Origin: Macrosoma leucophasiata
Lineage: Eukaryota; Arthropoda; Insecta; Lepidoptera; Hedylidae
NCBI GenBank assembly: GCA_036365455.1
Contig: JAWQUS010000017.1
Coordinates: 1,364,001-1,428,000, forward strand
Direction: 5' to 3'
DNA length: 64,000 nucleotides
In this document: positions 1 through 11,025 of the stretch, piece after piece
Layout of the letters: each line of letters begins with the position of its first letter
Numbering within the stretch: the stretch's first letter is position 1
Notes under the pieces: generated by a model
Database searches by the model: none
Told to the model about the DNA's origin: nothing
Seen by the model: only the letters and a program-made list of their open reading frames with translations
Made by a program: the position numbers and the translations under genes

Positions 1-113
1 ACCATCTAACTGGAAGACGATAGTGCTGAACACTACCATTTGGCGACAGATAGAGGTAATGCGGTGGTGCCTACACCCGCGAGATCTCCATCACTAGAGC
101 TCTACCCTTACCT
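1..113 (-). repeat. Z-tail fragment cut by the window edge
   Basis: This is the 5' part of the Z-tail repeat in antisense, ending in the mirror of its GGTGGTAGAGCTC-type start. The full-length form is seen at 11990-12279 and 24507-24796. The rest lies outside the window. Confidence 0.75.
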
Positions 114-504
114 ATGAATACTTCAAAAAAGCTGTTGAATAGACGCGAAGTATCGCAGGGTGACCCACTAGTCTACATTAATTTGTCTTTTATTCCTATA
201 AGGTAGTTTCATGACAAGATCTAATGTACTCAAAGTAATAATTTCCAAATCAGTGGGTGGCTGTAAAATAGTCGTAAAACAACATTAAAACGCAGTTGAA
301 TGTTAAAGTTAGTTTCAGATTAGGTATGTTGTAAATATAAGCTATATTGGAGCCGCAAAAGTACTTTGGGGAATATTATTGTTCGTTTTAATGTATGTTT
401 ATTGGGTTATTGGGTTTTATAATTTAGGGGATATCGCCCACGATTATGAGTCAAGGCGACGTCGAAGCGTGAGCAAATAAGCAGTGAGCCGCATCTGATT
501 TTTA

Positions 505-1086
505 GGGTTCCGTAGTATACAAGGAACCCTTATAGTTTCGCCATGTCTGTCTGTCTGTCTGTCTGTCCTCGGTTTAGCGCAAAAACTATTAGCACTAGAA
601 ACTTGAAATTTGGCACAAGTATACAACTTAATCACGCCGACAAAGTGAAGGAATAAAATCAAGACATTTTTTTTATTTAGGGTACCTCCCCTACATGAAA
701 CGCGCGAATTTTTTTTTTATTTTTCGTTTTTTATATAGAGTAGGATATCGTTGGATAGGTCTTTTAAAAATTTTAGGGGCCTTGTCACATCATTTTTCGA
801 TTTAGTTAACCGTTCGCGACTTATTAAGCTTTAAAGTGCCAATTTTCATTAGAGTCAAGTATCCTCCCCCTCTACCAACTAAACGGTTGTTGTTAGAAAT
901 TCAAACGTTACGGCAATAGTAGCCATATATAATGAAATTAAAAGGAAAACTATCTCACCTAAGTTGGCTTTACATGTTTGCGAGTAATAATCGACCAAAT
1001 GTAATACTCGAAATTTTTGAAAAACTCCATTGATTTTTTTTTTCATTACATTAATCAAACTTAAAATCTACGGAACCCTAGACTGC
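505..1086. repeat. Interspersed element with short terminal inverted repeats
   Basis: The block begins with AGGGTTCCGTAG and ends with CTACGGAACCCT, a 12-bp inverted repeat. Just inside the left end are a (CTGT)n run and a phrase about an axon-like 'gcgcaaaaactattagcac' context that is common in insect repeats of this kind. A related piece with (GACA)n and 'gtagggtccg' is at 20585-20705. A non-autonomous DNA element is plausible, but the class is not established. Confidence 0.5.
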
Positions 1087-1280
1087 GCGTGGCCCGATAC
1101 GCACTTGACCAGTTTTCTTTGTAAATACATGGCACTGCACGACGCGACGGGGCGGTCGCACCGTAGACATGGGGCCACTCCTTTAGATCTTTGAAACTAA
1201 GCAACGGATTTTAATGTAGTTTTCAAAAGGCAAAGTGATTCAAGAGAAAGATTTATATAATATGTCATAATATACTAGAG

Positions 1281-1590
1281 AAACGTAGCTTCACGCCTGT
1301 ATTTTCCGAAGGGGTAGGCAGAGGTAAATGCACGCTTTCAATCATACATGCAAACACCCACGATTCGTCGGTTACGTTATGGCCCATGTAACAGGTGGCG
1401 AGCCTACAGACATCTCCGGGCACATTACCAAACTTCGAGGTACTGGGAAACTTCTAGAAAATGGAAAAATCCCAATAGAACCAGAGAAAGGATTTTACAC
1501 CGATATCTCTAATATCCCCGACCCGGGAATTGAACCCAGGACCCCAGCGTAGTAGTAGTGGCCTGCTACCACTAGGCTACTGAGGCAGTT
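1281..1590 (-). repeat. S1 tRNA-derived SINE
   Basis: Read on the minus strand it opens with a tRNA-like head. A box A-like TAGCCTAGTGGT and a box B-like GGTTCAATTCCC mark an internal Pol III promoter. A roughly 230-bp body follows and ends with CTACCCC...GGCGTGAAG. Other copies are at 19379-19690 and 28760-29040. An open frame through the antisense strand (1328-1552) is incidental. Confidence 0.8.
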
Positions 1591-1615
1591 AAATTATTAC
1601 TATTATTTATTTATT

Positions 1616-1903
1616 TACTGGTGGTAGAGCTCCAGTGACGGAGCTCGGGCGTAGGCACCACCGCATTACCTAATATACTTGCCGCTAAATGGTAGTGTTC
1701 AGCACTATCGTGTTCCGGTCAGGTGGTAATGTACGGCCTTGTAATTTCCGGCATAGAGGCATTACACCTTAGGCCTCAGGAGTGGTACGCATCTGCATTT
1801 TGACCTTGGTCTTTGTGTAAGTGTCTATAGGCTGCAGTCATCACTTATCATCAATGTGAACTGCATGCTTGTTTGCCACTTTTATTACATAAAAAAAAAC
1901 TAG
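1616..1903 (+). repeat. Z-tail, full length
   Basis: It starts at GGTGGTAGAGCTCCAG and ends in TTACATAAAAAAAAA. Its order of motifs (GTGGTAGAGCTC, CACCACCGCATTACC, AGTGTTCAGCACTATCGTG, then ATCACTTA) follows the 3' ends of lepidopteran CR1-type LINEs such as Zenon. That family link is from memory. The stretch lies directly beside an S1 SINE. Confidence 0.75.
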
Positions 1904-2414
1904 AGAAATACTGATATTTTAGAGATTTCTAATATGATGTCATAATTTCACACTTTCATTGCCAAATAATGTGATGAAGATTACATACAACCTCAAAGAA
2001 TTTCCAGCAGAATATCGGTAAGTACTACTCGTATTTAAATGAGGTCCTAATATAAGCCTCAAGTGTAAATTTCATTCATTAACACAGACCGTAAACAAAT
2101 TAACTAACTCAAACAAAACACATCATGTTCACGGCATGTAAAATAATTTTCAGAATCGGAAAGTTGTTATGTAAGTTCAACAATCACGAAGGATAAGTTT
2201 TAAACACTTGAAGTATAAGTAATGCTCCTATAAACATGTCGGTAATAATAAAGTGAATTATGAATAAATAATTATTACTTTATACTTGCATTGCGCCAAA
2301 AGGGTATGCAGAAACAGACGCATACTTCGATTGATGCGTTTGAAAGGAAAGAGTCAATTGATTTAATTTAGCACTTCCTTACCTATTGGTCCAAGAGCTA
2401 GTGAACCCGTCGAG

Positions 2415-2665
2415 TATCGGAACGCCTGTAAGCCCAGAAATATTTGTAGGGATGAGTCATAATATTAGTACGATAACCATCGCCTGGCAAGGATCAGCCC
2501 GTCACGTTATCTGGATTTCTGATCATCCGGATCTAAATATGGAAGTAACTTTTCTTATCAGAAATCCAGATGACGTGACGGGTTGATCCTTGCCAGGCGA
2601 TGGTTTTTGTACTAAGCATGTTATGATTCATCCCTACAAAAATTTCTAGCCTTACAGGGGAAACG
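2415..2665. mobile_element. Foldback (MITE-like) element
   Basis: Two arms of about 100 bp face each other around a spacer of about 30 bp. The inner arms (about 2475-2522 and 2555-2602) are nearly perfect. The outer arms share GTAGGGATGA against TCATCCCTAC with scattered mismatches. There is no coding capacity, so a non-autonomous hairpin transposon is the simplest reading. Confidence 0.75.
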
Positions 2666-2734
2666 TTTCTCGGAGGGTTCAGTATCTCTTCTTATATATA
2701 GGTATGGATGCTACTAAAAACAGTCGGAACCGAC

Positions 2735-2921
2735 AAGAACCTTTATAACCGACTTCAAAAAAAGGAGTGGGTTCTCAATTCGTCCGGATCTTTTTTTTTT
2801 AATGTATGTTCCCCGATAATTCGAAAACGCCTGTACCGATTTTGATAATTTTGATTTCGTTTGAAAGCGTGTGCCTCCCAATTGGTCCCATTGTAACCAT
2901 GTTAATATGTTATGATGGGAT
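2735..2921 (+). repeat. Repeat split by the solo LTR, left part
   Basis: This repeat starts near ACCGACTTCAAAA and runs through 'gttccccgataattcgaaaacgcc' to 'gatgatgggat' style sequence. It breaks at 2921 and resumes at 8837 with 'cctggagaaatc'. Uninterrupted relatives at about 8941-9035 and 9240-9380 show the two halves belonging together. Confidence 0.75.
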
Positions 2922-3143
2922 TGTAACGACATCCATATGCCGTCACATAGAATTAAATCAAAGCACGATAGATATTTTTTTTGCATATAACTATATGAAT
3001 ATATACCTATGTTTTATAGGTATCATAACTAAAAAGTTGAGATACACTATTGGTAAGGTATGATTGAGAACCATAGGACGCTCATGGAACATGCGAACAT
3101 AGCCCACATCCCCACCGTATCCCAAATTCAGAAAAAGGATCGA

Positions 3144-3254
3144 TATATAAGGGGATGTTGACGGGAGGGGAGGGACAGTTTTAGTTAGAGAGCCAGGGGC
3201 GACGATTAGGACGGTTGGTGCGAAGTAGGTAGTGGTAGCGGGCGTTTGGTGAGT
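3144..3254 (+). promoter_or_regulatory. Predicted LTR core promoter and splice donor
   Basis: TATATAA at 3144-3150 is followed about 33 bp later by an ACAGTT initiator-like site (3175-3180). A consensus-like donor GTGAGT lies at 3249-3254. All three are kept in the diverged LTRs of the complete element (TATA box at 49257-49265 and 57321-57329, minus strand). The promoter would make U3 only about 255 bp long and leave more than 5 kb of the LTR downstream of the start. Confidence 0.5.
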
Positions 3255-3939
3255 GATTCTTATTTTACATATAAAATAGGTTACACTAATTTCATATAAT
3301 ATTTTAACTCATTAGTTAATAACGATAACTTTATACTAAATTCACTGAGGGTTACCTATTTTATGTTTATTTACTTATCTGGTTATTCTTTTATTGAGAG
3401 ATTTTTAGGATGTGTTTATACAAAATGAAGTACTTCATATAATCTTACAATATAAATTAGCTTTATTTAGTTTTGCGAACAGAAAGTAGATTCATTTATT
3501 TAAATTAAACAAAACCTGATAGGAATTCATAGGTAGTATAAATGCAATAGGGAAACCAGAGGTTTTTTACTAGAAAATTATATTTTAAGATTAGGAAAAG
3601 GAGAAGTAGGCATTATAATACCTTGTACCAGTTTTAGTTGCAATTACACGCAGTATAAGGCACTCTTAATTGAAACGTATCGTAGATTACTATTATTTTA
3701 AGTTAGGGATCTTCAGAAATTTAATTATTAGCATAGGCATTTGTGTATAGAAATAAATAGGTATAAATTAGCGATCGAGTTATCTTCACCACGTAATGCG
3801 TATGCGCATTATCGCCAACCAGCAGAGCGGGGAGCCGTCGACTAACCGTGAGTTAATATTCAATAATTTGTCTGAATTTAGACTATTTTCTATGCTCACT
3901 AGTGTTCCGAATATATTAAATTATAGATGGAGATTAGTG

Positions 3940-4290
3940 TTTTATGGTGCTACACTACAGGCAGATAGACGTAAAATTATAGTGAAGTATTAGTGTTGTT
4001 ATAATGTTAGATTACAGAGAATATATTTTGATAGCATTACACTACAGGCAGATAGCAGAATATTGATACTATTAGGTTGAAGTCAGATGATAGTGCTTCA
4101 ACAGCATTATATTATAGGTAGACAATAATATTCTCTGATAAAATTGTATTACAGGCAAACTGAATAAACTATAGGTAAATAATAGTGATTCAATAGCGTT
4201 ACACTACAGAGAAATAATAATTGTTTAATAACGTTAATATAAAAGGCAGCAATAAAAATGGTTCAATAGCATCATATTACAGACAGAAAC
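3940..4290 (+). repeat. Degenerate tandem repeats inside the LTR
   Basis: About eight diverged units of 35-70 bp each contain a version of AGCATTACACTACAGGCAGA (for example at 3949, 4034, 4100, 4145, 4194 and 4267). The same series, reverse-complemented, is at about 48130-48480 and 56195-56545 in the complete element. Confidence 0.7.
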
Positions 4291-4827
4291 TAAGAATTGA
4301 GATATTTGGCACTTCATACTCTCAGTTTAATAATATAGGTCATAGAATTAAATGTTGATGATGATGTTTTGATATTTGAATGGATAATCTGAAATACCTA
4401 CATATTATTTCGGTTTTCAATCACTATTTAATTATTTAAAGTAGTTCACATATTTGAATATTGCCTAATAAATATAATTAGAGAATAACGTAATTAAAAT
4501 GGAGAATTATTTATTTAGAATGTGTCTAACATTGACGTCTCTCAGCTGAAATGATTATGATGATTATTATTATTATTTATCATTTAATGAAAGTGAAATT
4601 ATTACTTTCATGTGGTCACAAATCTAGGAGTTCACAGATTGATAAAATATTGTCAGTCAAAATGATCTTTTACTGGTCATTAAATATTTACAATGTGTGA
4701 TTTAAGGTATTACTATTTACTATGGGTTCAATTCCCTGGTCAAGTAGAGTGTTATTATCTAATCAGTTGTATTTGTAATAATATTAAAAATGACAAATTA
4801 ATAAAAATATTATAAACAATACATCTA

Positions 4828-5090
4828 AGGAAAATCATACTCTATGAATGTAATTTCAGGAATGCGTAATTAATACTTACTAAGTAAACTGTTCGATTCA
4901 GTTAGATTAGTAATAATATTGGTAAATTGTCAAATAAATAGGTGTATTTAGATTTCGAAAGAGTAGTAGGTAATTTAATAATTATCTAGTAAAAGTCATA
5001 CTCTATGTATATAATTTCAAGAATGTACAATTATATTCATACTGAAGTTAACTGTTCGATTCAGTTAATATTAGTGGTATTTTATATGTA
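4828..5090 (+). repeat. Pair of direct repeats inside the LTR
   Basis: Two copies of about 100 bp share TCATACTCTATG, then AATTTCA, then AACTGTTCGATTCAGTTA (about 4830-4910 and 4995-5070). The mirror pair is at about 47385-47580 in the complete element. Confidence 0.65.
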
Positions 5091-6844
5091 TGTAAAAGGT
5101 TACAGCTAAACGAACTTCGATGTTCGTACATAAGTAAATGGTCAGAGGACGTTATTTCATCAGGATAGTTTACCTAGTTGTTTGTGAGTAAAGGTATTGA
5201 TGATGCAGGATTCAATTTCCTGGACCAATAATAAAATTATCAAAAGTACTAAACAATGAGAATATATGTTTGGATGTACATGGAACCTGTAATGTAGTAA
5301 TTAAATAGGGACTAATCAAATTCCTTTCCAGCATCTTCAAATAATGTATATCAAGGTATGTGTTAGGCTAACTCTCATTTTCAAATGTATATCGTTAAAT
5401 GCTCATTACTTGTGCATGTAGTGTATTTTTATTGTCGTTATGTATTTAGGTAGGCGTTTGTATAATAATGATCGATACGTATTTTATTAAGTAAAACCTT
5501 ACGTTTCGTAGTACAATAGGTTAGTTAGGCGATTTAATAATCCGATAAATATGTTTAGTATATAACATTTGGCGCCATATCTCTCTCTCGTTAATTACTA
5601 CGTGAAAGTTAGGATATTACATAAATACAAAACCACATATGGGTCATTATTAGATGTGATTTATGCTAGGATACATGGATTGACAAGTTTATTGCGGTTT
5701 GGTTCTACACTTGACACATTTGTTAATTTACAATCTTCAAGAGGTCGAGTGTGAGAAAGATATTTGAAACTCTCTAGAATTCCCATGCATATTGTCTCAA
5801 TTGTTTAGGGGTAGGCATGGCTAGCAAATGTGTCGACCATAAAAGAGAACTGGACATAATAACCTTAAATAAAAACAATGGATTATCTATTGTCTTCAAC
5901 ATGAACAGTTCAACACGTGGTCCATTGGTGTATTTCGCGCAACTAAATGGCCTTAACTTTCGAGTTAAACAATAGGAACCCATTGTGTAATGTTAGGCTT
6001 ATTATTTTTAACGATTATGGGTTTCGCACTACAAAGGCGGAAGTCCAAACATCTGGTCATCGTCTTTAGTTTGAAAAGTAATAAATTTCTCCTTTATTAC
6101 TTTAAAGTTCCCACGCTATGTTTGTTAGTCATTTTAGGTAGGTACATACTTAACCGATTGGTTTTTAATTTCTATTTTCCCATAAGCTTGGAGTAATTAT
6201 ATTATTTTAAATAGTTTGTCTTAATTGACATATTCCTTATGTGTATTATTATAATCTGATAAATAGCATCGCAAAGCAAGGTGGTTGTTGCATAGCTGGA
6301 GTTATTGATCATATAACAATAAGGAACGTGTAGATTATATTAATACTACACAGTTAGTGCTGTATTGCATTCATATAAGATGAATATTATTTTATTGACA
6401 ATGAAGCTGAGATTAATTAATACTTTAATGAAATATTACCGCATCAATGTTCAACATACATTATTTAAATCAATTTGAACATTTTGGTGTTTGTTTATAT
6501 ACATACTTTGTTACTGCGAGTAAGTAATGAGAATTCATCTAGCCTATAGACATTGTTAGTTAATTTATACCGATGTTTTATCATATACTGACTTTGGTCT
6601 ATAAATATTTACTAATTATTGGCTGCAAATAAGTATGGACGTTTTAGTTGTCATTATTGAATAATGATATCTACAACGATATTATCGATTATTGACTCTG
6701 GATTATAATGAACTTACCATTATCATTATTAACACAATACACGCATTACACACCTGGTTTGTTGGGGCGTTGGACTCGTTCTTTCGCTACATACATCACT
6801 TCTGACGTCCAGGACTGAAAGACACTCAACGTTGTCCTGCGGCT

Positions 6845-7640
6845 ATGCCAGTGCACTGGAGTTACTTATCACATAAAAAACAAGTAAGGCCAAGCCTGAA
6901 AAACACTGTGGTGATGTATATTCCCTGGGGTGTATCTTGGTCTAGTGCGCTAGCAACTTATGTGGGTCGGCCTACACCATTAACTTGGGTACTATGGGTC
7001 GATTCCACACCTACACTCTTCTTTACTATCATCTGGACGTAGTAGTACCTACTTCAGAACAATCAACACTAAACATATTTTATAATAATCTGCTACTTAT
7101 AGACATCTATAAAACTCATTTGAATCTGGAAACCTAATAAGGTTTTGCCTAAAGGCAGTGTGCAAAATGCATGGTTTATGTATAAATCCATAAACATTAT
7201 ATATACACAATACAGGTAATCACTATAAATATCACACCTGTATTGTTGATACATTATACTGTTCTGTATGTTCTGTACATATACTTTCGACGTTCAGTTT
7301 GGAATATTTAAAACATATTTACTGACAGCTGGCCTGTATACTGGAGCTACTCACTACCTGTTCTTGCGATAATGGGCAGAGCCCTAGCAAATATTATTTT
7401 TGTAGTCTTGTAGTCTCCGCGGTCTCCGCCTAGTGTACCTTTGGTCTAGTCTGTGGGTATCAGCAGTTGTGGGTCGGCCTATCCTCATCGACGTTGTCTG
7501 GCTTGCTAGTACCTGTGCGCTGTGAGTTACACACTACCTGTTCTTGCGATAATGGGCAGAGCCCCTAGCAAATGTTATTTTGTGGTGCTGTAATTTCACC
7601 TGTGGTGTACCTTGGGTCTGGTTTTGCTTTGACTTATACA
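6845..7640 (+). repeat. Three diverged repeats inside the LTR
   Basis: The motifs GGAGTTAC, CTTGGTCTAGT and GGTCGGCCTA recur from 6845. A closer pair (about 7340-7480 and 7525-7640) shares CCTGTTCTTGCGATAATGGG and GCAGAGCCC. The 65-codon open frame at 6845-7042 lies in the first copy and shows no protein family features. Confidence 0.65.
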
Positions 7641-8458
7641 TTATCTTATAGGTCGATTCCATTAACGTTGGAGATAATATCCATCTGGATGAAGAGGTGT
7701 TACTTCAGAACAAACACAACACATATTTAATATTATAATATGATCAACAGATCATTATCCGCCTTGTTGCGATGATCGGTCATGGAACCGCTACATTTAT
7801 TGTGTGTTATGCACCTACCTTATGGAAACTACAATATTGCATTTATTTGCGATGTCAGATACTGACAATATACAATGAGGTAATACTCATATATGGTTAA
7901 ACCATAATTACAGGACATTGCCTGAAATATTTATTTACTGACTATGTCAGAATGAGTAAACTATGTTTACGGTATAACAACTTAATGGCTATGCCATATT
8001 ATGATCATGATCTACTACTGCAACAATTACTGCGCCTAACGGTGTTTGTGAAGATTGATAATATACATATCAACTTCATCATTGGAATACTCAAATGAGT
8101 ATATTTTACCTGACTGCCTGTTAATGGCCTATATTGATATTGAAATATGATCCGCTGACTTTGTCAGTTTATTAAGACTATGTCTTTACACAAAGTATCT
8201 ACTATTTGGGGCTTATGCCACTTTATCTGTTGTTTACAACAGTCTACTACCACATACTGACTTTGTCAGCTTATTAAGACTATGTCTTACACGATACCTG
8301 CAATTTGAGGCTTATGCCATATAATCTGTTGTTTACAACAGTCTACTACAACTTACTGACTTTGTCAGCTTATTAAGACTTTGTCTTTATACATCATCTA
8401 CAATTTGAGGCTTTGCCTTTATATCTGTTGTTTTACAACAGTTTGATTATAAATGTGA
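7085..8458 (+). repeat. Hairpin-dense LTR segment with about 100-bp tandem units
   Basis: At least fifteen short perfect inverted repeats occur, most with a 1-4 nt loop. Examples are AACCTAATAAGGTT (7131-7144), CTGACTATGTCAG (7938-7950), GTAAACTATGTTTAC (7956-7970), ATGGCTATGCCAT (7985-7997), ATACTCAAATGAGTAT (8087-8102) and CTGTTGTTTACAACAG (8227-8242). A longer one pairs 7207-7217 with 7236-7246. From 8156 a unit of 99-102 bp, holding four such hairpins, is repeated three times. The complete element has two such units. Confidence 0.8.
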
Positions 8459-8836
8459 CCATCATTGTATGGTAATTATTTAAGCGTTATTTATACGCTC
8501 ATCTACCAAATATACTCCAAGATCGTCTGGAGAGTACAAATTCCTGGCTTGGTACTCACACTAAGGGGCGATGGTCTGGGGCTCCTTAACTTTCCCCTCC
8601 AATATTATATTGTGTATTCAGTAATTTACTCTTTGGGGTTATATTTAATAATCTTATCGCATTTCTAACTTTATTCTTACCTCTATTAAAGAACTTAAGG
8701 TTTCTACCATTTAACAACTTGTAGGGTCCCTTTAGACATCACTTGGCCAATATTATATTCTTGTTGATTTAGATTTGACTTCGAAAATATTCTTTATCTG
8801 AAGAGTCTCCTTTTTGAGAGAGTGGGTTCCGTTACA

Positions 8837-9440
8837 GGATCCTGGAGAAATCGAGGGAACTCTTCAAATTTCATAGCACACTTGAAAGATTTTCGATATT
8901 TTTTATAATAATAATGTTCCGTGCCTTGTGGCCGTATACCTCACAGGTGGGGCCCATTGTCACCATGACAAGATGTGATGATGGGATCCTGGAGAAATCA
9001 AGGGAACTCTTCAAATTTCTTAGCACACTTGAAAGTATTATATAACATTGTTCCGTATTCCGCTTCCGGAAATTGAAATTGTGCCTTCCGCTTTCGGAAG
9101 GCACAATTTGATGAAGTGGAACTGATGATGAAGGCTATATATGGTACCTTCTTAGTTGAAATACCTACTTTTACTGTAATAATACTAATAATAGTTACTC
9201 ATTTGTTTAAAACATTGTTATTATAAACCGCTATTGTTCGAAAACGCCTGAACCAATTTGGACATATTTTTTGTTTGAAGGGGTATACCTCACAGGTGGG
9301 CCCATTGTCACCAAGATGTGATGATGGGATCCTGGAGAAATCAAGGGAACTCTTCAAATTTCATAGCACACTTGAAAACCTCAAGAACTGATGATAAAGA
9401 CTATAGATAGTACTTTAGTAGTTAAAATACCTACCTACTT
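8837..9440 (+). repeat. Right part of split repeat plus two more copies
   Basis: 'CCTGGAGAAATC' through 'AGCACACTTGAAAG' appears three times (about 8841-8885, 8980-9035, 9330-9377). The second and third copies are preceded by the 'CATTGTCACCA...GATGATGGGAT' segment that is missing at the first, where the solo LTR sits. Confidence 0.7.
9076..9109. repeat. Perfect 15-bp hairpin
   Basis: AAATTGTGCCTTCCG (9076-9090) and its exact complement (9095-9109) are separated by CTTT. Confidence 0.85.
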
Positions 9441-9603
9441 TTACTATAAAAATGCACCGACTTCAAACCTATGAGTAGGTAGATACGTAGCCCATATTAA
9501 ATTAATTGAGTTTATTTTTCGCTTTTTAGTGTTTTTCGTCTATTTAGTTTTGAATTTTTTTTGAAGGCGGTTTTTTTTTAATTTTAAAATAATTAGTTCT
9601 TGA

Positions 9604-9770
9604 GTTGGAGCTGAAGGGTGTAGGTATCACCGCATTAATTTATCTACCACCAAATGCTAGTGTTCAACATTATCATGTTCCGGTTAGATGGTAATGTAAG
9701 ACCCATAACCCTGTATGTTCTGTCTGTGTTGGCAACTCATGTCATCTGCATTTTGACCTCTGGCTTTAGT
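9604..9770 (+). repeat. Z-tail, diverged partial copy
   Basis: The segment keeps ACCGCATTAA, CTAGTGTTCAACATTATC, CATGTTCCGGTTAGATGG and ATCTGCATTTTGACC in order. A further diverged piece (GTAATTTCCGTCATAGAG) follows at 9820-9905. Confidence 0.6.
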
Positions 9771-9981
9771 GCAATCGTCTTTTCTTATTGCAGCCAAAAA
9801 AGTGAATTAGTTTATCAATCTGCTACCTACTGGTATTGTTAAAACGAGTTTGGGTCAAATAGTACGACTCTGTAATTTCCGTCATAGAGACATAACAGCT
9901 TGGACCTCAGCAGTATAAATACGTTCGTTTTCTTTAGTCTTCGATTCGGTCGAGATTTGGGCTGTGCTACAGTCACTCTAG

Positions 9982-11024
9982 AGGTGCCAAGTCGACTACC
10001 GATACATCGAGGTGCTAAGGAGCTTGTACGAAAACGCCACTATGTCGGTTCGCCTTCAGGACCAGAACTCGAAACCTATCCAACTGCAGCGAGGTGTGAG
10101 GCAGGGAGATGTCATATCTCCGAAACTGTACACCGCTGCATTGGAAGATGTCTTCAAGCTTCTCGACTGGAACGGACTCGGCATCAACATTAACGGCGAG
10201 TACATCTCCCACCTCCGATTTGCGGATGATATCGTAGTCATGGCTGAGACCCTGGAAGACCTTGGCACAATGCTCAATGGCCTCAGTAGGGTCTCCCAAC
10301 GAGTGGGCCTCGTTGGGAGGCCCTACTGAACCTAAAATTAACATGGACAAGACGAAGATTATGTCGAATGTCCTTGTTACGCCCACTCCTGTAATGGTCG
10401 AGGGTACTACACTCGAAGTTGTTGACGATTACGTATACCTGGGACAAACGGTCCAGTTAGGTAGGTCCAACTTCGAGAAAGAGGTCAATCGCCGAATCCA
10501 ACTCGGATGGGCAGCGTGCGGGAAGCTGCGTTATATCTTCTCGTCCAATTTACCGCAGTGTCTGAAGAAGAAGGTCTTTGACCAGTGTGTGTTGCCAGTG
10601 ATGACATACGGAACAGAAATGTGGTCGCTCACTATGGGCCTCATAAGAAGGCTCAAAGTTACTCAGAGAGCAATGGAGAGGGCTTTGCTCGGAGTTTCTC
10701 TGCAAAATCGAATCAGAAATGAGGAGATCCGCATGAGGACCAAAGTAACCGACATAGCCCACCGAATAGCGAAACTCAAGTGGCAGTGGGCAGGGCACAT
10801 AGCTCGCAGGACTGACGGCCGTTGGGGCAGAAGAGTTCTGGAGTGGCGACCGCGTACCGGAAGACGAAGCGTAGGCAGGCCCCCCACGAGGTGGACCGAC
10901 GACCTGGTGAAGGTCGCGGGCAATCGTTGGATGAGGGCGGCCCAGGACCGTTCGTTGTGGCATTCTTTGGGGGAGGCCTTTGTCCAGCAGTGGACGTCTT
11001 TTGGCTGAAATGATGATGATGATG
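9982..11024 (+). pseudogene. RTE-type LINE, 5'-truncated reverse transcriptase remnant
   Basis: The frame from 9982 reads through the RT palm: a GVRQGDVISP motif B and an RFADDIVVMAE catalytic motif C. It is then broken at 10309-10329. Another frame continues from about 10333 to a stop at 11006-11008. It covers the thumb and C-terminal part with YGTEMW, RRLKVTQRAMERALLG, GHIARR and SVGRPPTRWTDD. These are hallmarks of the RTE clade as found in Lepidoptera. A stop just upstream of 9982 marks the 5' truncation. The 3' end carries a short (ATG)n tail, normal for RTE. The break comes from a small inverted insertion described in the findings. The element encodes no complete RT, so it is dead. Confidence 0.9.
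10283..10329. repeat. Inverted insertion forming a 21-bp hairpin in the RT frame
   Basis: Arms 10283-10303 and 10309-10329 pair with one mismatch around a 5-nt loop (TGGGC). The right arm lies where the coding frame should run directly on and shifts it. Confidence 0.85.
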
Positions 11025-11025
11025 T

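Larger units (their letters stand above)
2922..8836 (+). mobile_element. Solo giant LTR (5,915 bp)
   Basis: It begins TGTAACGACATCC and ends GGGTTCCGTTACA, with matching TGTAAC/GTTACA termini. Both sides carry the 4-bp target duplication GGAT (2918-2921 and 8837-8840). Its sequence is the reverse complement, with visible divergence, of the two LTRs at 44190-49487 and 52254-57551. No internal region or second LTR is present, so LTR-LTR recombination probably left it behind. It is about 617 bp longer than those LTRs. About 515 bp of that is a block at roughly 5237-5752, and about 100 bp is an extra tandem unit near 8156. Open frames inside (for example 5990-6196 and 6845-7042) resemble no known protein. 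Confidence 0.9.

Noticed and set aside
1328..1552. Short plus-strand open frame as a gene
   Set aside because: It is the antisense of an S1 SINE.
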